Assembly: GCA_964579795.1 (NCBI GenBank)
Contig: CAZOHM010000009.1
Coordinates: 1 to 64,000 of the forward strand
Length of the DNA: 64,000 bases
Direction of reading: 5' to 3'
From: JAEYFP01 sp964579795
Lineage (GTDB): Bacteria; Bacillota; Clostridia; Lachnospirales; Lachnospiraceae
Below the pieces are notes generated by a model. It had not been told where the DNA came from. It saw only the letters and a list, made by a program, of their open reading frames with translations, and searched no databases. This document shows positions 16,407-24,678 of the stretch, one piece after another. Made by a program: the position numbers and the translations under genes. The number at the start of each line of letters is the position of its first letter. Position 1 is the stretch's first letter.

Positions 16407-17396
16407 ATGATTTCTATTAAGGATGTTGCGGAACGTGCGGGTGTGGCGATTTCTACTGTGTCTAAGGTGCTGAATAATTATCCGTATGTCAGCGAAGAGA
16501 CAAAAAGAAAGGTACGTGCATCCATTCATGAATTAAATTATATTCCGAATACGATTGCTGCTGCGCTTTCTTCCAAACAGACCGGGCGTGCAGCAATTTT
16601 GATTAGTCTGAATACACAGACACAGGCCATAGATGAAATTACGATGCAGTATTTGTCCGGTGCTCTAAATCGAGCTTTGGAGCTTAATATTGAGATTATC
16701 ACTATTTTTCTGTCTATGATTTCCCATATGACGCCGGAGGAAATCATTCGATATCTGCAATCTCAAGGAATTTCGGGTCTGATTATTTGCGGAATGTCAA
16801 AGGATGATCATTATCTTCAGGAACTGATTGATTCACAAATGTTTCAGTGTGTTGTTGTAGATGCGCCTATTACCAATGAGAAGACATCCTATGTCTGGGT
16901 TGATAACAGACGAGCACAGTATGAAGTTGCAAAAAAGACGATTCTTGAGAATACATGCAAGCGCATCCTATATATTGCCGGAAAAAAGAATGGATATGTG
17001 ACGGATGAAAGATTGGCAGGTATGCGTCAGCTCGCTGAAGAATTGAATCTGAAGCTTCTTGTTAGAACCGGTGGATATTCAGAGCTTAAAGCCAGAGAAA
17101 TAGCGTTTCGATATGCAAAAAACAAAGATGCGGTAGTTTGTGCATCGGATCTAATGGCAATTGGAGCAATGAATGCATTGACAGAGATGGATATTTTTCG
17201 TCCGGTATGCGGATTTGATGGGATTACATTGATGGGTTACGTAGGAAAGCAGATGAACACAGTCAGACAGGACTTTTATAATGTTGCTGCGAATGCTGTT
17301 TCAGAATTAAAACGACTGTTTGACAGTAAACCGGGTCGGGGAGTTATACTTCCGTTTGAGCTTGTAAAACTTTATTATAATGATATCATATGCTGA
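16407..17396 (+). CDS. LacI family transcriptional regulator
   Basis: A 329-aa regulator with a LacI helix-turn-helix at residues 3-50 (SIKDVAERAGVAISTVSKVLNN, hinge IAAALSSKQTGR) and a type I periplasmic-binding sensor domain behind it. The ATG lies two bases after the STAS stop and has no clear Shine-Dalgarno of its own, so translational coupling is likely. It directly precedes the alpha-glucan phosphorylase gene, whose upstream region has LacI-type palindromes, and may regulate it. Confidence 0.87.
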   Translation: MISIKDVAERAGVAISTVSKVLNNYPYVSEETKRKVRASIHELNYIPNTIAAALSSKQTGRAAILISLNTQTQAIDEITMQYLSGALNRALELNIEIITIFLSMISHMTPEEIIRYLQSQGISGLIICGMSKDDHYLQELIDSQMFQCVVVDAPITNEKTSYVWVDNRRAQYEVAKKTILENTCKRILYIAGKKNGYVTDERLAGMRQLAEELNLKLLVRTGGYSELKAREIAFRYAKNKDAVVCASDLMAIGAMNALTEMDIFRPVCGFDGITLMGYVGKQMNTVRQDFYNVAANAVSELKRLFDSKPGRGVILPFELVKLYYNDIIC

Positions 17397-17500
17397 GATA
17401 CTTGTGCATACTGTATATTTTTGGCTGCTTTAGCAAATGCTATAAGCAGCTTTTTTTGTATAAATCTCACAAAATCAATCTTTATTAAAAAGGGGGTTGC

Positions 17501-17514
17501 GGAAAACGTTTTCC
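17501..17514. promoter_or_regulatory. LacI-type operator upstream of glgP
   Basis: GGAAAACGTTTTCC is a perfect 14-bp palindrome with the central AACGTT typical of LacI/CcpA/MalR sites. A related imperfect palindrome lies in front of the malE-like gene (21171-21184). Confidence 0.65.
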
Positions 17515-17598
17515 TAAATTATGATAAAGATATGAAAACAGTTCGTACTAAATGTGAAGAAAAGATGTATGATAGATATATGCATTGAAGTATTCATA

Positions 17599-17610
17599 GT
17601 TTGCGCAAAC
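17599..17610. promoter_or_regulatory. second palindrome in the glgP leader
   Basis: GTTTGCGCAAAC is a perfect 12-bp palindrome 24 bases before the glgP start codon. It has the same half-sites as classical MalR-type operators (GCAAAC/GTTTGC) but in the opposite order. A repressor here would block transcription or initiation. Confidence 0.45.
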
Positions 17611-17633
17611 ATTATTTAGAACGGAGGATTAAG

Positions 17634-19961
17634 ATGTCATATCAAAAGGTTAGAACGGAGGTACTGCAGATGCAGTTGGAAAAAAATATATCAGAGATAT
17701 CAGAGCGGCTTTTTGGAAAAACACTTGCTGCCTGTACAGATGCAGAAACATATAGTTGTGTGCTTCAGCTGACAAAAGAAATGATGGAGTCGGCTCCACA
17801 AATATCAGGGGATAAGAAGATCTACTATATTTCTGCTGAATTTTTAATAGGAAAACTATTATCCAATAACCTGATTAATTTAGGGATCTATGACAAATTG
17901 AGAGAGGTTCTTGAAAAGAATGGAAAGGATCTTTCTGTAATTGAAGATATTGAACCGGAACCGTCTCTCGGAAATGGTGGTCTTGGAAGACTGGCTGCCT
18001 GTTTTCTGGATTCCATGGCTACACTCGGTTTACAGGGTGATGGAATAGGGCTGAATTATCATTTTGGATTATTCAAACAGATATTCCGCGACAGACTGCA
18101 GCAGACAGAGAAGAATGACTGGATGGAAGAACCCTCATGGCTGACAAAAACGGATACCTCGTTTGAAATCTGCTTTGGAAAAAAGAAGCTTAAATCAGTA
18201 CTCTATGATATTGATGTTATTGGATATCAGAATGGTATGAATAAACTTCATCTGTTTGATGTAGAATCTGTTGATGAAGGGATTGTAGAAGATGGTATTG
18301 AATTTGATAAGACCGACATTGAAAAGAATCTGACCCTCTTTTTGTATCCGGATGATTCGGATGAAGCAGGTAATCTTTTGAGAATCTATCAGCAGTATTT
18401 TATGGTAAGCAATGCAGCACAGCTCATTTTGAAAGAAATGCGTGAAAAACAGTATGACCTAAGACAGATGTATAAGCATGCTGTCATTCAAATCAATGAT
18501 ACGCATCCAACAATGATTATCCCTGAACTTATTAGAATTTTGACAGAGGATAAGGCAATTTCCATGGATGATGCAATTGAGATCGTCAGCAAGACATGTG
18601 CATATACAAATCACACGATTTTGGCAGAGGCACTGGAAAAATGGCCATTAGATTATTTGAAAAAAGTCGTTCCACAGCTTGTTCCGATTATCAAGGAGCT
18701 TTCAAAGCGTGTTGCAGCTAAATATAAAGATCCGAAGGTCCAGATTATCGATAAGGAAAAGAGAGTGCATATGGCACATATTGATATTCATTATGGATTT
18801 TCCATCAATGGTGTTGCCGCCCTGCATACAGAAATTCTAAAAGAATCAGAGCTAAAGCATTTTTATGATATTTATCCTGAAAAATTTAATAACAAAACGA
18901 ATGGTATTACATTCAGACGCTGGCTGATGTCGTGCAATAATGAGCTTTCAGACTATATTACAGAAGTAATTGGAACAAGCTGGATGCGTGATGCCGGACG
19001 TCTTGAAAAGCTGCTTGCATATGTGGATGATGAAGCGGTTCTCGACAGGATTGCACAGATTAAACTGCATAAGAAACAGGAATTGGCTGCATACATTGAA
19101 AAGAAAGAGGGTGTCAGTCTGGATGTGAATTCTGTATTTGATATCCAAATCAAGAGAATGCATGAGTATAAGCGTCAGCAGATGAATGCGCTTTATATTA
19201 TTCATAAATATCTGGAAATCAAAGCGGGGAAAAAACCTGTCAGACCAATGACATTCCTGTTTGGAGCAAAAGCTGCACCTGCCTATGTAATTGCACAGGA
19301 TATTATTCACTTGATTTTGGTTTTACAGGAAATCATTAATCATGATCCGGATGTCAGCCCATATATGAAAGTGTTGATGGTGGAAAACTATAACGTAAGC
19401 TACGCAGAAAAGCTGATCCCAGCGTGCGATATTTCGGAACAGATTTCACTGGCATCAAAAGAAGCTTCAGGAACAGGAAATATGAAATTTATGCTGAATG
19501 GAGCAGTCACACTTGGTACAAGTGACGGAGCCAATGTTGAGATTCATCAGCTGGTTGGTGATGAGAATATATATATATTTGGAAAAGACAGTGAAACCGT
19601 TATTAAGCATTATGAAAAAGCAGATTATGTGTCAAAGGATTATTATAAAAAGAGCAAGACAATTAAAGCAGCTGTTGATTTCATTGTAAGTAAGCAGGCA
19701 TTAAAGGTTGGACATAAAGAAAATCTGGAACGTCTTTATAAAGAAATTTTAAATAAAGATTGGTTTATGACTCTGTTAGATCTGGAGGAATATATTAAAG
19801 TAAAGGATCAGGCGTTTGCAGATTATGAAAAGCAAAGCAGCTGGAAGAAGAAAATGCTTGTAAATATTGCAAAAGCTGGATTCTTCTCATCTGACAGAAC
19901 TATTGCTGAGTATAACAATGATATTTGGAAGCTGAATGACTGGGAAAAGAGTAAAAAGTAA
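17634..19961 (+). CDS. glgP: alpha-glucan (glycogen/maltodextrin) phosphorylase
   Basis: A 775-aa cytoplasmic enzyme that releases glucose 1-phosphate from alpha-1,4-glucans. Family landmarks are EPEPSLGNGGLGRLAACF near residue 105, QINDTHPT, the NGITFRRWL stretch, and the pyridoxal-phosphate site EASGTGNMKFMLNG with the lysine near residue 617. The ATG at 17634 follows ACGGAGGA; the longer in-frame start at 17601 would lie inside the 17599-17610 palindrome. Works with MalQ (24679) on imported maltodextrins. A convergent terminator follows. Confidence 0.95.
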   Translation: MSYQKVRTEVLQMQLEKNISEISERLFGKTLAACTDAETYSCVLQLTKEMMESAPQISGDKKIYYISAEFLIGKLLSNNLINLGIYDKLREVLEKNGKDLSVIEDIEPEPSLGNGGLGRLAACFLDSMATLGLQGDGIGLNYHFGLFKQIFRDRLQQTEKNDWMEEPSWLTKTDTSFEICFGKKKLKSVLYDIDVIGYQNGMNKLHLFDVESVDEGIVEDGIEFDKTDIEKNLTLFLYPDDSDEAGNLLRIYQQYFMVSNAAQLILKEMREKQYDLRQMYKHAVIQINDTHPTMIIPELIRILTEDKAISMDDAIEIVSKTCAYTNHTILAEALEKWPLDYLKKVVPQLVPIIKELSKRVAAKYKDPKVQIIDKEKRVHMAHIDIHYGFSINGVAALHTEILKESELKHFYDIYPEKFNNKTNGITFRRWLMSCNNELSDYITEVIGTSWMRDAGRLEKLLAYVDDEAVLDRIAQIKLHKKQELAAYIEKKEGVSLDVNSVFDIQIKRMHEYKRQQMNALYIIHKYLEIKAGKKPVRPMTFLFGAKAAPAYVIAQDIIHLILVLQEIINHDPDVSPYMKVLMVENYNVSYAEKLIPACDISEQISLASKEASGTGNMKFMLNGAVTLGTSDGANVEIHQLVGDENIYIFGKDSETVIKHYEKADYVSKDYYKKSKTIKAAVDFIVSKQALKVGHKENLERLYKEILNKDWFMTLLDLEEYIKVKDQAFADYEKQSSWKKKMLVNIAKAGFFSSDRTIAEYNNDIWKLNDWEKSKK

Positions 19962-19998
19962 AATTCAGGAATAGAAGTACTGAAATGATAAATGAAAT

Positions 19999-20047
19999 GA
20001 GGGCATCAGGTCAGGTATAACCGGATGCTCTTATTTATTTTTTGTCT
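19999..20047. terminator. terminator between glgP and the EamA gene
   Basis: GAGGGCATC with GGT (19999-20010) pairs with ACC and GGATGCTC (20019-20030), with bulges, followed by a T-rich stretch that overlaps the 3' end of the convergent EamA gene. Confidence 0.6.
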
Positions 20048-20954
20048 TTTGCTTTTTGATATCCAAAGTAGAGATAAGTGTAACAGCTACAATAATGCAT
20101 GCAAAGCCAAGATAATCTGCAGTTTTGAATTGTTGACCGAGCCAGACAACAGAAAAAATAACAGAAGAAAACGGCTCCATACAAGAAAGAATTCCTGCTT
20201 TAGCAGCACCGATCAGCTGTATGGATTTGATAAACAGTGTAAATGCAATCAATGTTCCAAACAGAATCAGAAAAGAATAGAGAAGTACTGCACGAAGGTC
20301 CCAGTGTATCCCACTTTTTGGAAAGCCTGTTGCAAAAAGCATAACAAGACCGGCAAGAAACATTCCCCATCCAACTATATAGGTTGTTCCATATTTGGCA
20401 ACGATGCCAACCGGAAGCAGCATATAAAAAACAAGTCCAAAGACAGAGATAATTCCAAAAACCAGTGCCGCAGAAGAGATTGTAAGTGAATGAAAGCTTC
20501 CGCCGGTTGCGAAAAGAAAAATACCAAAAAAAGCAAGCAGAACACCAATTAACTCGAAAATATGAGGCATTTTTCTGTTGCAAAAAGCAACCCATAATAC
20601 AATAAAAACTGGGGCGATATACTGAATGACTGTTGCAGTCGCTGCGTTGGAATAGCGGATTGTCAGAAAGAAAAAGTACTGTACACCGATCATACCAAGA
20701 ATTGCAAAGCCAAAGAGAACGGCAACATCCTTTTTACATTTCCATATAGATAATACAGGCCGTTTTTGAATCAGTCTCATAAGAAGAATCAGGGCACCTG
20801 AGATAATCAGACGCCATGTGACAACAAATTCAACAGAAATATTATAATCTTTAAATAACAAATCCCCGGCATTTCCGCTGACTCCCCACAACAAACCTGC
20901 TAGTATAGAAAGCATATAGCCAATTAATGAGCTGTTTTTAATTTTAATAGACAT
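20031..20954 (-). CDS. EamA/DMT family transporter
   Basis: A 307-aa membrane protein with ten predicted hydrophobic segments made of two EamA repeats (first about 8-145, AGLLWGVSGNAGDLLF; second about 155-300, ending FACIIVAVTLISTLDI). Members export or import small metabolites; the substrate cannot be read from sequence. RBS GGGAG lies seven bases before the ATG. It lies on the opposite strand inside the maltodextrin cluster and seems unrelated to it. Confidence 0.85.
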   Translation of the reverse strand: MSIKIKNSSLIGYMLSILAGLLWGVSGNAGDLLFKDYNISVEFVVTWRLIISGALILLMRLIQKRPVLSIWKCKKDVAVLFGFAILGMIGVQYFFFLTIRYSNAATATVIQYIAPVFIVLWVAFCNRKMPHIFELIGVLLAFFGIFLFATGGSFHSLTISSAALVFGIISVFGLVFYMLLPVGIVAKYGTTYIVGWGMFLAGLVMLFATGFPKSGIHWDLRAVLLYSFLILFGTLIAFTLFIKSIQLIGAAKAGILSCMEPFSSVIFSVVWLGQQFKTADYLGFACIIVAVTLISTLDIKKQKTKNK

Positions 20955-20984
20955 AGTAGGACTCCCTTAATTAATATTCTGTCG

Positions 20985-21013
20985 ATTATAGCGGAATGCA
21001 TACAGAAAAGCAA
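20985..21013 (-). promoter_or_regulatory. promoter of the EamA transporter gene
   Basis: On the minus strand TTGCTT (complement of 21008-21013) and TATAAT (complement of 20985-20990) are 17 bases apart. An 8-bp inverted repeat, TTCTGTCG (20977-20984) and CGACAGAA (21040-21047), flanks it. The rest of the 444-bp gap to the malE-like gene holds the malE promoter and leader, listed separately. Confidence 0.6.
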
Positions 21014-21128
21014 GTGAAAACATGAGAAACACATTATAACGACAGAACCGTATAAATTTTTTTTTGTGAATTATATCTAAAATCAGTGAAAGTAATTAAT
21101 GTAAAACTCACAAAAAAAATGAAAGGTA

Positions 21129-21157
21129 TTGCAATGTGAGCGGCGAAGTGATATTAT
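21129..21157 (+). promoter_or_regulatory. promoter of the maltodextrin transporter operon
   Basis: TTGCAA (21129-21134), 17-base spacer, TATTAT (21152-21157). The LacI-type operator starts 14 bases downstream, so it would cover the early transcribed region. Confidence 0.65.
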
Positions 21158-21170
21158 TTAACCAGGTTAC

Positions 21171-21216
21171 CGGAAACGTTACCGATACCGATACCGATAA
21201 CGATACCGAGAACGGT
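21171..21216. promoter_or_regulatory. LacI-type operator and hexamer repeat in the malE leader
   Basis: CGGAAACGTTACCG (21171-21184) is palindromic in six of seven pairs around AACGTT. It runs into six hexamer units from 21181 to 21216: ACCGAT three times, then AACGAT, ACCGAG and AACGGT. The last part forms ACCG/CGGT around AGAA. Likely bound by the LacI-type regulator encoded at the end of the cluster. Confidence 0.6.
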
Positions 21217-21321
21217 TTCATTATCAACGCAGATGGAAGCAAACTAAAGAGTAATGTTGACAGCAGCGTTGCAGCATTACAGCAGAAACCGCAAAATGGT
21301 ATGGATAATGTAAAGGAAACC

Positions 21322-21350
21322 TGCAAAAGTATAATTATTGCACTTTTGCA
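21322..21350 (+). other. hairpin in the malE leader
   Basis: TGCAAAAGT (21322-21330) pairs with ACTTTTGCA (21342-21350) around an 11-base loop, some 50 bases before the start codon. There is no T-tract, so it is not a terminator; mRNA stability or translation control is possible. Confidence 0.4.
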
Positions 21351-21398
21351 CAACCTATTTATCAGTTAACAAACAATTTCAAAGGAGAGGTAATCATT

Positions 21399-22835
21399 AT
21401 GAAAAAGAAAGTAATCAGTACTTTACTTGCAACCGCTATGGTAGCTTCCTTATTAGCAGGTTGTGGCTCACAGGCAGCACCAGCAGCAGAGGCACCAGCA
21501 GCAGAAGAGACAACAGAAGAAGCAGCACCAGCAGATGACGCTGCAGCTGAAGAAGAGGCACCAGCTGCTGATACAGCAAGCGCTGAAGGTGGAAAGGTTT
21601 ATTATTTGAACTTCAAGCCTGAGCAGGCAGAGCAGTGGAAAGCACTTGGTCAGACATACAGCGATCAGACAGGTGTACAGGTAACAATTGAAACAGCAGC
21701 ATCAGGAACATACGAATCAACATTGAAGTCAGAAATGGCTAAAACAGATGCACCTACTTTATTCCAGGTAAATGGTCCGGTTGGTCTTGCTAACTGGAAA
21801 GACTATGTATATGACTTGAAGGATTCAGACATCTATGGACAGTTAAAGAGTGATGACTTTGCTTTAACAGGAGACAATGGTGAGGTTTATGGTATTGCTT
21901 ATGTAATTGAAACTTATGGTATCATTTACAACAAAAAGCTTCTCGCTGATTATTGTGCTCTTGATGGAGCTGTAATCAAGGATGCTTCTGAAATCAACAG
22001 TTTTGATACATTAAAGGCAGTTGCAGAAGACATTCAGGCAAAGAAAGCTGATCTTGGTGTAGAAGGTGCTTTCACATCAGCAGGTATGGATTCCAGTTCG
22101 GACTGGAGATTTAAGACACATCTTGCAAACCTTCCGATTTACTATGAGTATGAGAATGATGGCATGACAACAGGTTCTATCAAAGGCTCTTATCTTGATA
22201 ACTACAAAGCAATTTGGGATCTGTATATCAACAATGCAACATGTGCACCAAGCTTGCTCTCAAGCAAGACAGGTGAGGATGCAGCATCTGAGTTTGCACT
22301 TGGCGAGGCAGTATTTTACCAGAATGGTACATGGGCATATGGTGACATCCAGGGTAACGAAGTTGCAGATGAAGATTTAGGAATGCTTCCAATCTATATC
22401 GGTGTAGAGGGTGAAGAAAATCAGGGCTTATGTACAGGTAGTGAGAACTACTGGTGTGTAAACGCAAAGGCTTCTGAGGCAGATATTCAGGCAACACTTG
22501 ATTTCCTTAACTGGGTAATCACAAGCGATGAAGGAAGAACAGCTCTTGCAACAGATATGGGATTTGTAACACCTTTCAAATCATTTACAGACGAGTATTT
22601 GGCAGAAAATCCACTTCTTTCAGCAGCTAATGAATCAATTGAAGCTGGCAAGAAATCAGTTAGCTGGTGCTTTACAACAATGCCTTCAGAAGAATGGAAG
22701 AATGGTGTTGGAAGTGCACTTCTTGAATATGCACAGGGTACAGCAGATTGGGATGGAGTTAAGACAGCATTTGTTGATGGCTGGGCTAAAGAATACGCAG
22801 CATCTAATGCAGCAGCAGAAGACGCAGCAGAGTAA
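21399..22835 (+). CDS. maltodextrin ABC transporter substrate-binding lipoprotein (MalE-type)
   Basis: A 478-aa family 1 solute-binding lipoprotein. Signal peptide with lipobox LAGC (Cys near residue 24), an acidic Ala/Glu tether to about residue 65, then the binding domain (SGTYESTLKSEMAKTDAPTLF in pieces, YGIAYVIETYGIIYNKKLL, GEAVFYQNGTWAYGDI). The neighbouring permeases, 4-alpha-glucanotransferase and phosphorylase make maltose or maltodextrin the likely ligand. RBS AAAGGAGAGG. A stem-loop separates it from the permease genes. Confidence 0.9.
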   Translation: MKKKVISTLLATAMVASLLAGCGSQAAPAAEAPAAEETTEEAAPADDAAAEEEAPAADTASAEGGKVYYLNFKPEQAEQWKALGQTYSDQTGVQVTIETAASGTYESTLKSEMAKTDAPTLFQVNGPVGLANWKDYVYDLKDSDIYGQLKSDDFALTGDNGEVYGIAYVIETYGIIYNKKLLADYCALDGAVIKDASEINSFDTLKAVAEDIQAKKADLGVEGAFTSAGMDSSSDWRFKTHLANLPIYYEYENDGMTTGSIKGSYLDNYKAIWDLYINNATCAPSLLSSKTGEDAASEFALGEAVFYQNGTWAYGDIQGNEVADEDLGMLPIYIGVEGEENQGLCTGSENYWCVNAKASEADIQATLDFLNWVITSDEGRTALATDMGFVTPFKSFTDEYLAENPLLSAANESIEAGKKSVSWCFTTMPSEEWKNGVGSALLEYAQGTADWDGVKTAFVDGWAKEYAASNAAAEDAAE

Positions 22836-22864
22836 TTTAAAGAATGAACAGGTTCTGTTAATTA

Positions 22865-22895
22865 AAAGGGTGAGCGAGCGATTTGCTCACCCTTT
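22865..22895 (+). terminator. intercistronic stem-loop after the malE-like gene
   Basis: An 11-bp perfect stem, AAAGGGTGAGC (22865-22875) with GCTCACCCTTT (22885-22895), loop of nine bases, followed by ATTAG and not a long T-run. It is probably a partial terminator or mRNA-stabilising element that favours binding-protein synthesis. Confidence 0.65.
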
Positions 22896-22971
22896 ATTAG
22901 AAAACCGGAGCAGGGCAGAAACATAGTATGACATGACAGAGCATCCGGACAGGCGGAAAGGGAATGAAATT

Positions 22972-23814
22972 ATGGAGAAATCAATTAAAAAATATTTTCC
23001 CATATTTGTGTTACCAACATTAATTGCATTTACAATTGGTTTTCTTGCTCCATTTGTAATGGGAATTTACCTGTCGTTTTGTGAATTTACGACAGTAGTT
23101 GATTCAGAGTTTGTTGGAATTAAGAATTATACAAGGATTTTTTCGGATACGACATTTGAGCATGCACTTTGGTTTACGGCGTTGTTTACTATTGTATCAG
23201 TGATTGTAATCAATTTGCTTGCATTTATTGTAGCAATGCTTTTGACAAGAGGTGTTGCTGGTACGAATATATTCAGAACAGTATTCTTTATGCCGAACTT
23301 GATTGGTGGAATCATTCTGGGATATATTTGGCAGCTGATATTAAATGGTATTTTATTACACTGGGAGAGAACACTTACCTACAGTTCCTCATATGGGTTC
23401 TGGGGTTTATTGATATTAATGTGCTGGCAGCAGGTCGGCTATATGATGATTATCTATATTGCAGGTATTCAGAATGTACCGGGAGATCTGATTGAAGCAG
23501 CAAAGATTGATGGAGCAACAAAATGGCAGACATTAAAGGGTGTTATCATACCGATGGTCATGCCGTCTATTACAATCTGTACATTCCTGACATTAACCAA
23601 TTCCTTTAAGCTGTTTGATCAGAACCTTGCATTAACAGCAGGAGAACCGTCCAATATGTCAGAAATGCTTGCATTGAATATTTACAATACATTTTATGGA
23701 AGAGTTGGCTGGGAAGGCGTAGGCCAGGCTAAAGCTGTCGTATTCTTTATTCTCGTTGCAGCGATTGCAATTATCCAGATGCGTTTAACAAGAGATAAGG
23801 AGGTGCAGCAATAA
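22972..23814 (+). CDS. maltodextrin ABC transporter permease (MalF-type)
   Basis: A 280-aa BPD_transp_1 permease with six transmembrane segments and the EAA loop DLIEAAKIDGATKWQTLKGVIIP near residue 175 (given as parts of one stretch). The ATG at 22972 follows GGAAAGGG at nine bases; an in-frame ATG at 22933 lacks such a site. It overlaps the next permease (TAATG) and forms the transmembrane channel with it. The ATPase (MsmX-like) is not in this window; a shared ATPase encoded elsewhere is usual for this type. Confidence 0.9.
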   Translation: MEKSIKKYFPIFVLPTLIAFTIGFLAPFVMGIYLSFCEFTTVVDSEFVGIKNYTRIFSDTTFEHALWFTALFTIVSVIVINLLAFIVAMLLTRGVAGTNIFRTVFFMPNLIGGIILGYIWQLILNGILLHWERTLTYSSSYGFWGLLILMCWQQVGYMMIIYIAGIQNVPGDLIEAAKIDGATKWQTLKGVIIPMVMPSITICTFLTLTNSFKLFDQNLALTAGEPSNMSEMLALNIYNTFYGRVGWEGVGQAKAVVFFILVAAIAIIQMRLTRDKEVQQ

Positions 23815-24644
23815 TGAAAAAGAAAGGTAATCCGATTCTTACTGTACTGTTCAGCATATTCTCTTTACTGTATATCTGCCCGATTTTTATTGTAATTATC
23901 AATTCTTTCAAAAAAAAGGCATATATTACGAAAATGCCTTTTAAGATTCCATCAGGTAAGTCGTTTGTCGGATGGGATAACTATATTAGAGGAATGGAGA
24001 AAATAAACTTCTGGGGCTCGTTTACTAACACTGTTATAATTACAGTGGGATCTGTTCTTGTGATTGTTGTTTGTACATCTATGTGTGCATGGTATATTAC
24101 AAGAGTAAAGAGTAAATTGACAGAAGGAATTTACTATCTGTGTTTATTCTCTATGATTGTTCCGTTTCAGATGGTCATGTTTACTCTTTCGAAAATTGCA
24201 AATATGCTTCATTTAACAAATCCTGTTTCCATTATTCTTGTTTATCTTGGATTTGGTGCAGGTCTCGCAGTATTTATGTTCTGTGGTTTTGTAAAATCTA
24301 TTCCGCTTGAAATTGAAGAAGCAGCCATGATTGATGGCTGTAATCCGCTTCAGACATATTTTCAGGTTGTATTTCCGATTTTGAAGCCGACAAGTATTAC
24401 CGTTGCAATCCTGCAGGCTATGTGGATATGGAATGATTATCTGCTTCCTTATCTTGTGTTGGATACAAAAAAATATAAAACGATTTCAATCGCGATTCAG
24501 TACTTAAAGGGAGGGTACGGATCAATTGATATGGGTGCTATGATGGCGATGCTTGTATTGGCAATTATCCCGATTATTGCGTTCTATCTGATTTGCCAGA
24601 AACATATTATTGAGGGTGTTGTTGCGGGAGCTGTAAAGGGCTGA
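23814..24644 (+). CDS. maltodextrin ABC transporter permease (MalG-type)
   Basis: A 276-aa BPD_transp_1 permease, partner of the previous gene, with six membrane segments and EAA motif EIEEAAMIDGCNPLQTYFQV near residue 170. The C-terminus (HIIEGVVAGAVKG) is the conserved end of MalG-type proteins. RBS AAGGAGGTG is within the end of the previous gene and the start codon overlaps its stop. Confidence 0.92.
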   Translation: MKKKGNPILTVLFSIFSLLYICPIFIVIINSFKKKAYITKMPFKIPSGKSFVGWDNYIRGMEKINFWGSFTNTVIITVGSVLVIVVCTSMCAWYITRVKSKLTEGIYYLCLFSMIVPFQMVMFTLSKIANMLHLTNPVSIILVYLGFGAGLAVFMFCGFVKSIPLEIEEAAMIDGCNPLQTYFQVVFPILKPTSITVAILQAMWIWNDYLLPYLVLDTKKYKTISIAIQYLKGGYGSIDMGAMMAMLVLAIIPIIAFYLICQKHIIEGVVAGAVKG

Positions 24645-24678
24645 TTTTTAGAAACAACGTTAGAGGAGACAGAAACAT

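Noticed and set aside
21136..21369. Possible 77-aa protein with a DTDTDND stretch
   Set aside because: Its GTG start falls inside the promoter spacer and the acidic stretch is just the translated hexamer repeat of the malE leader.
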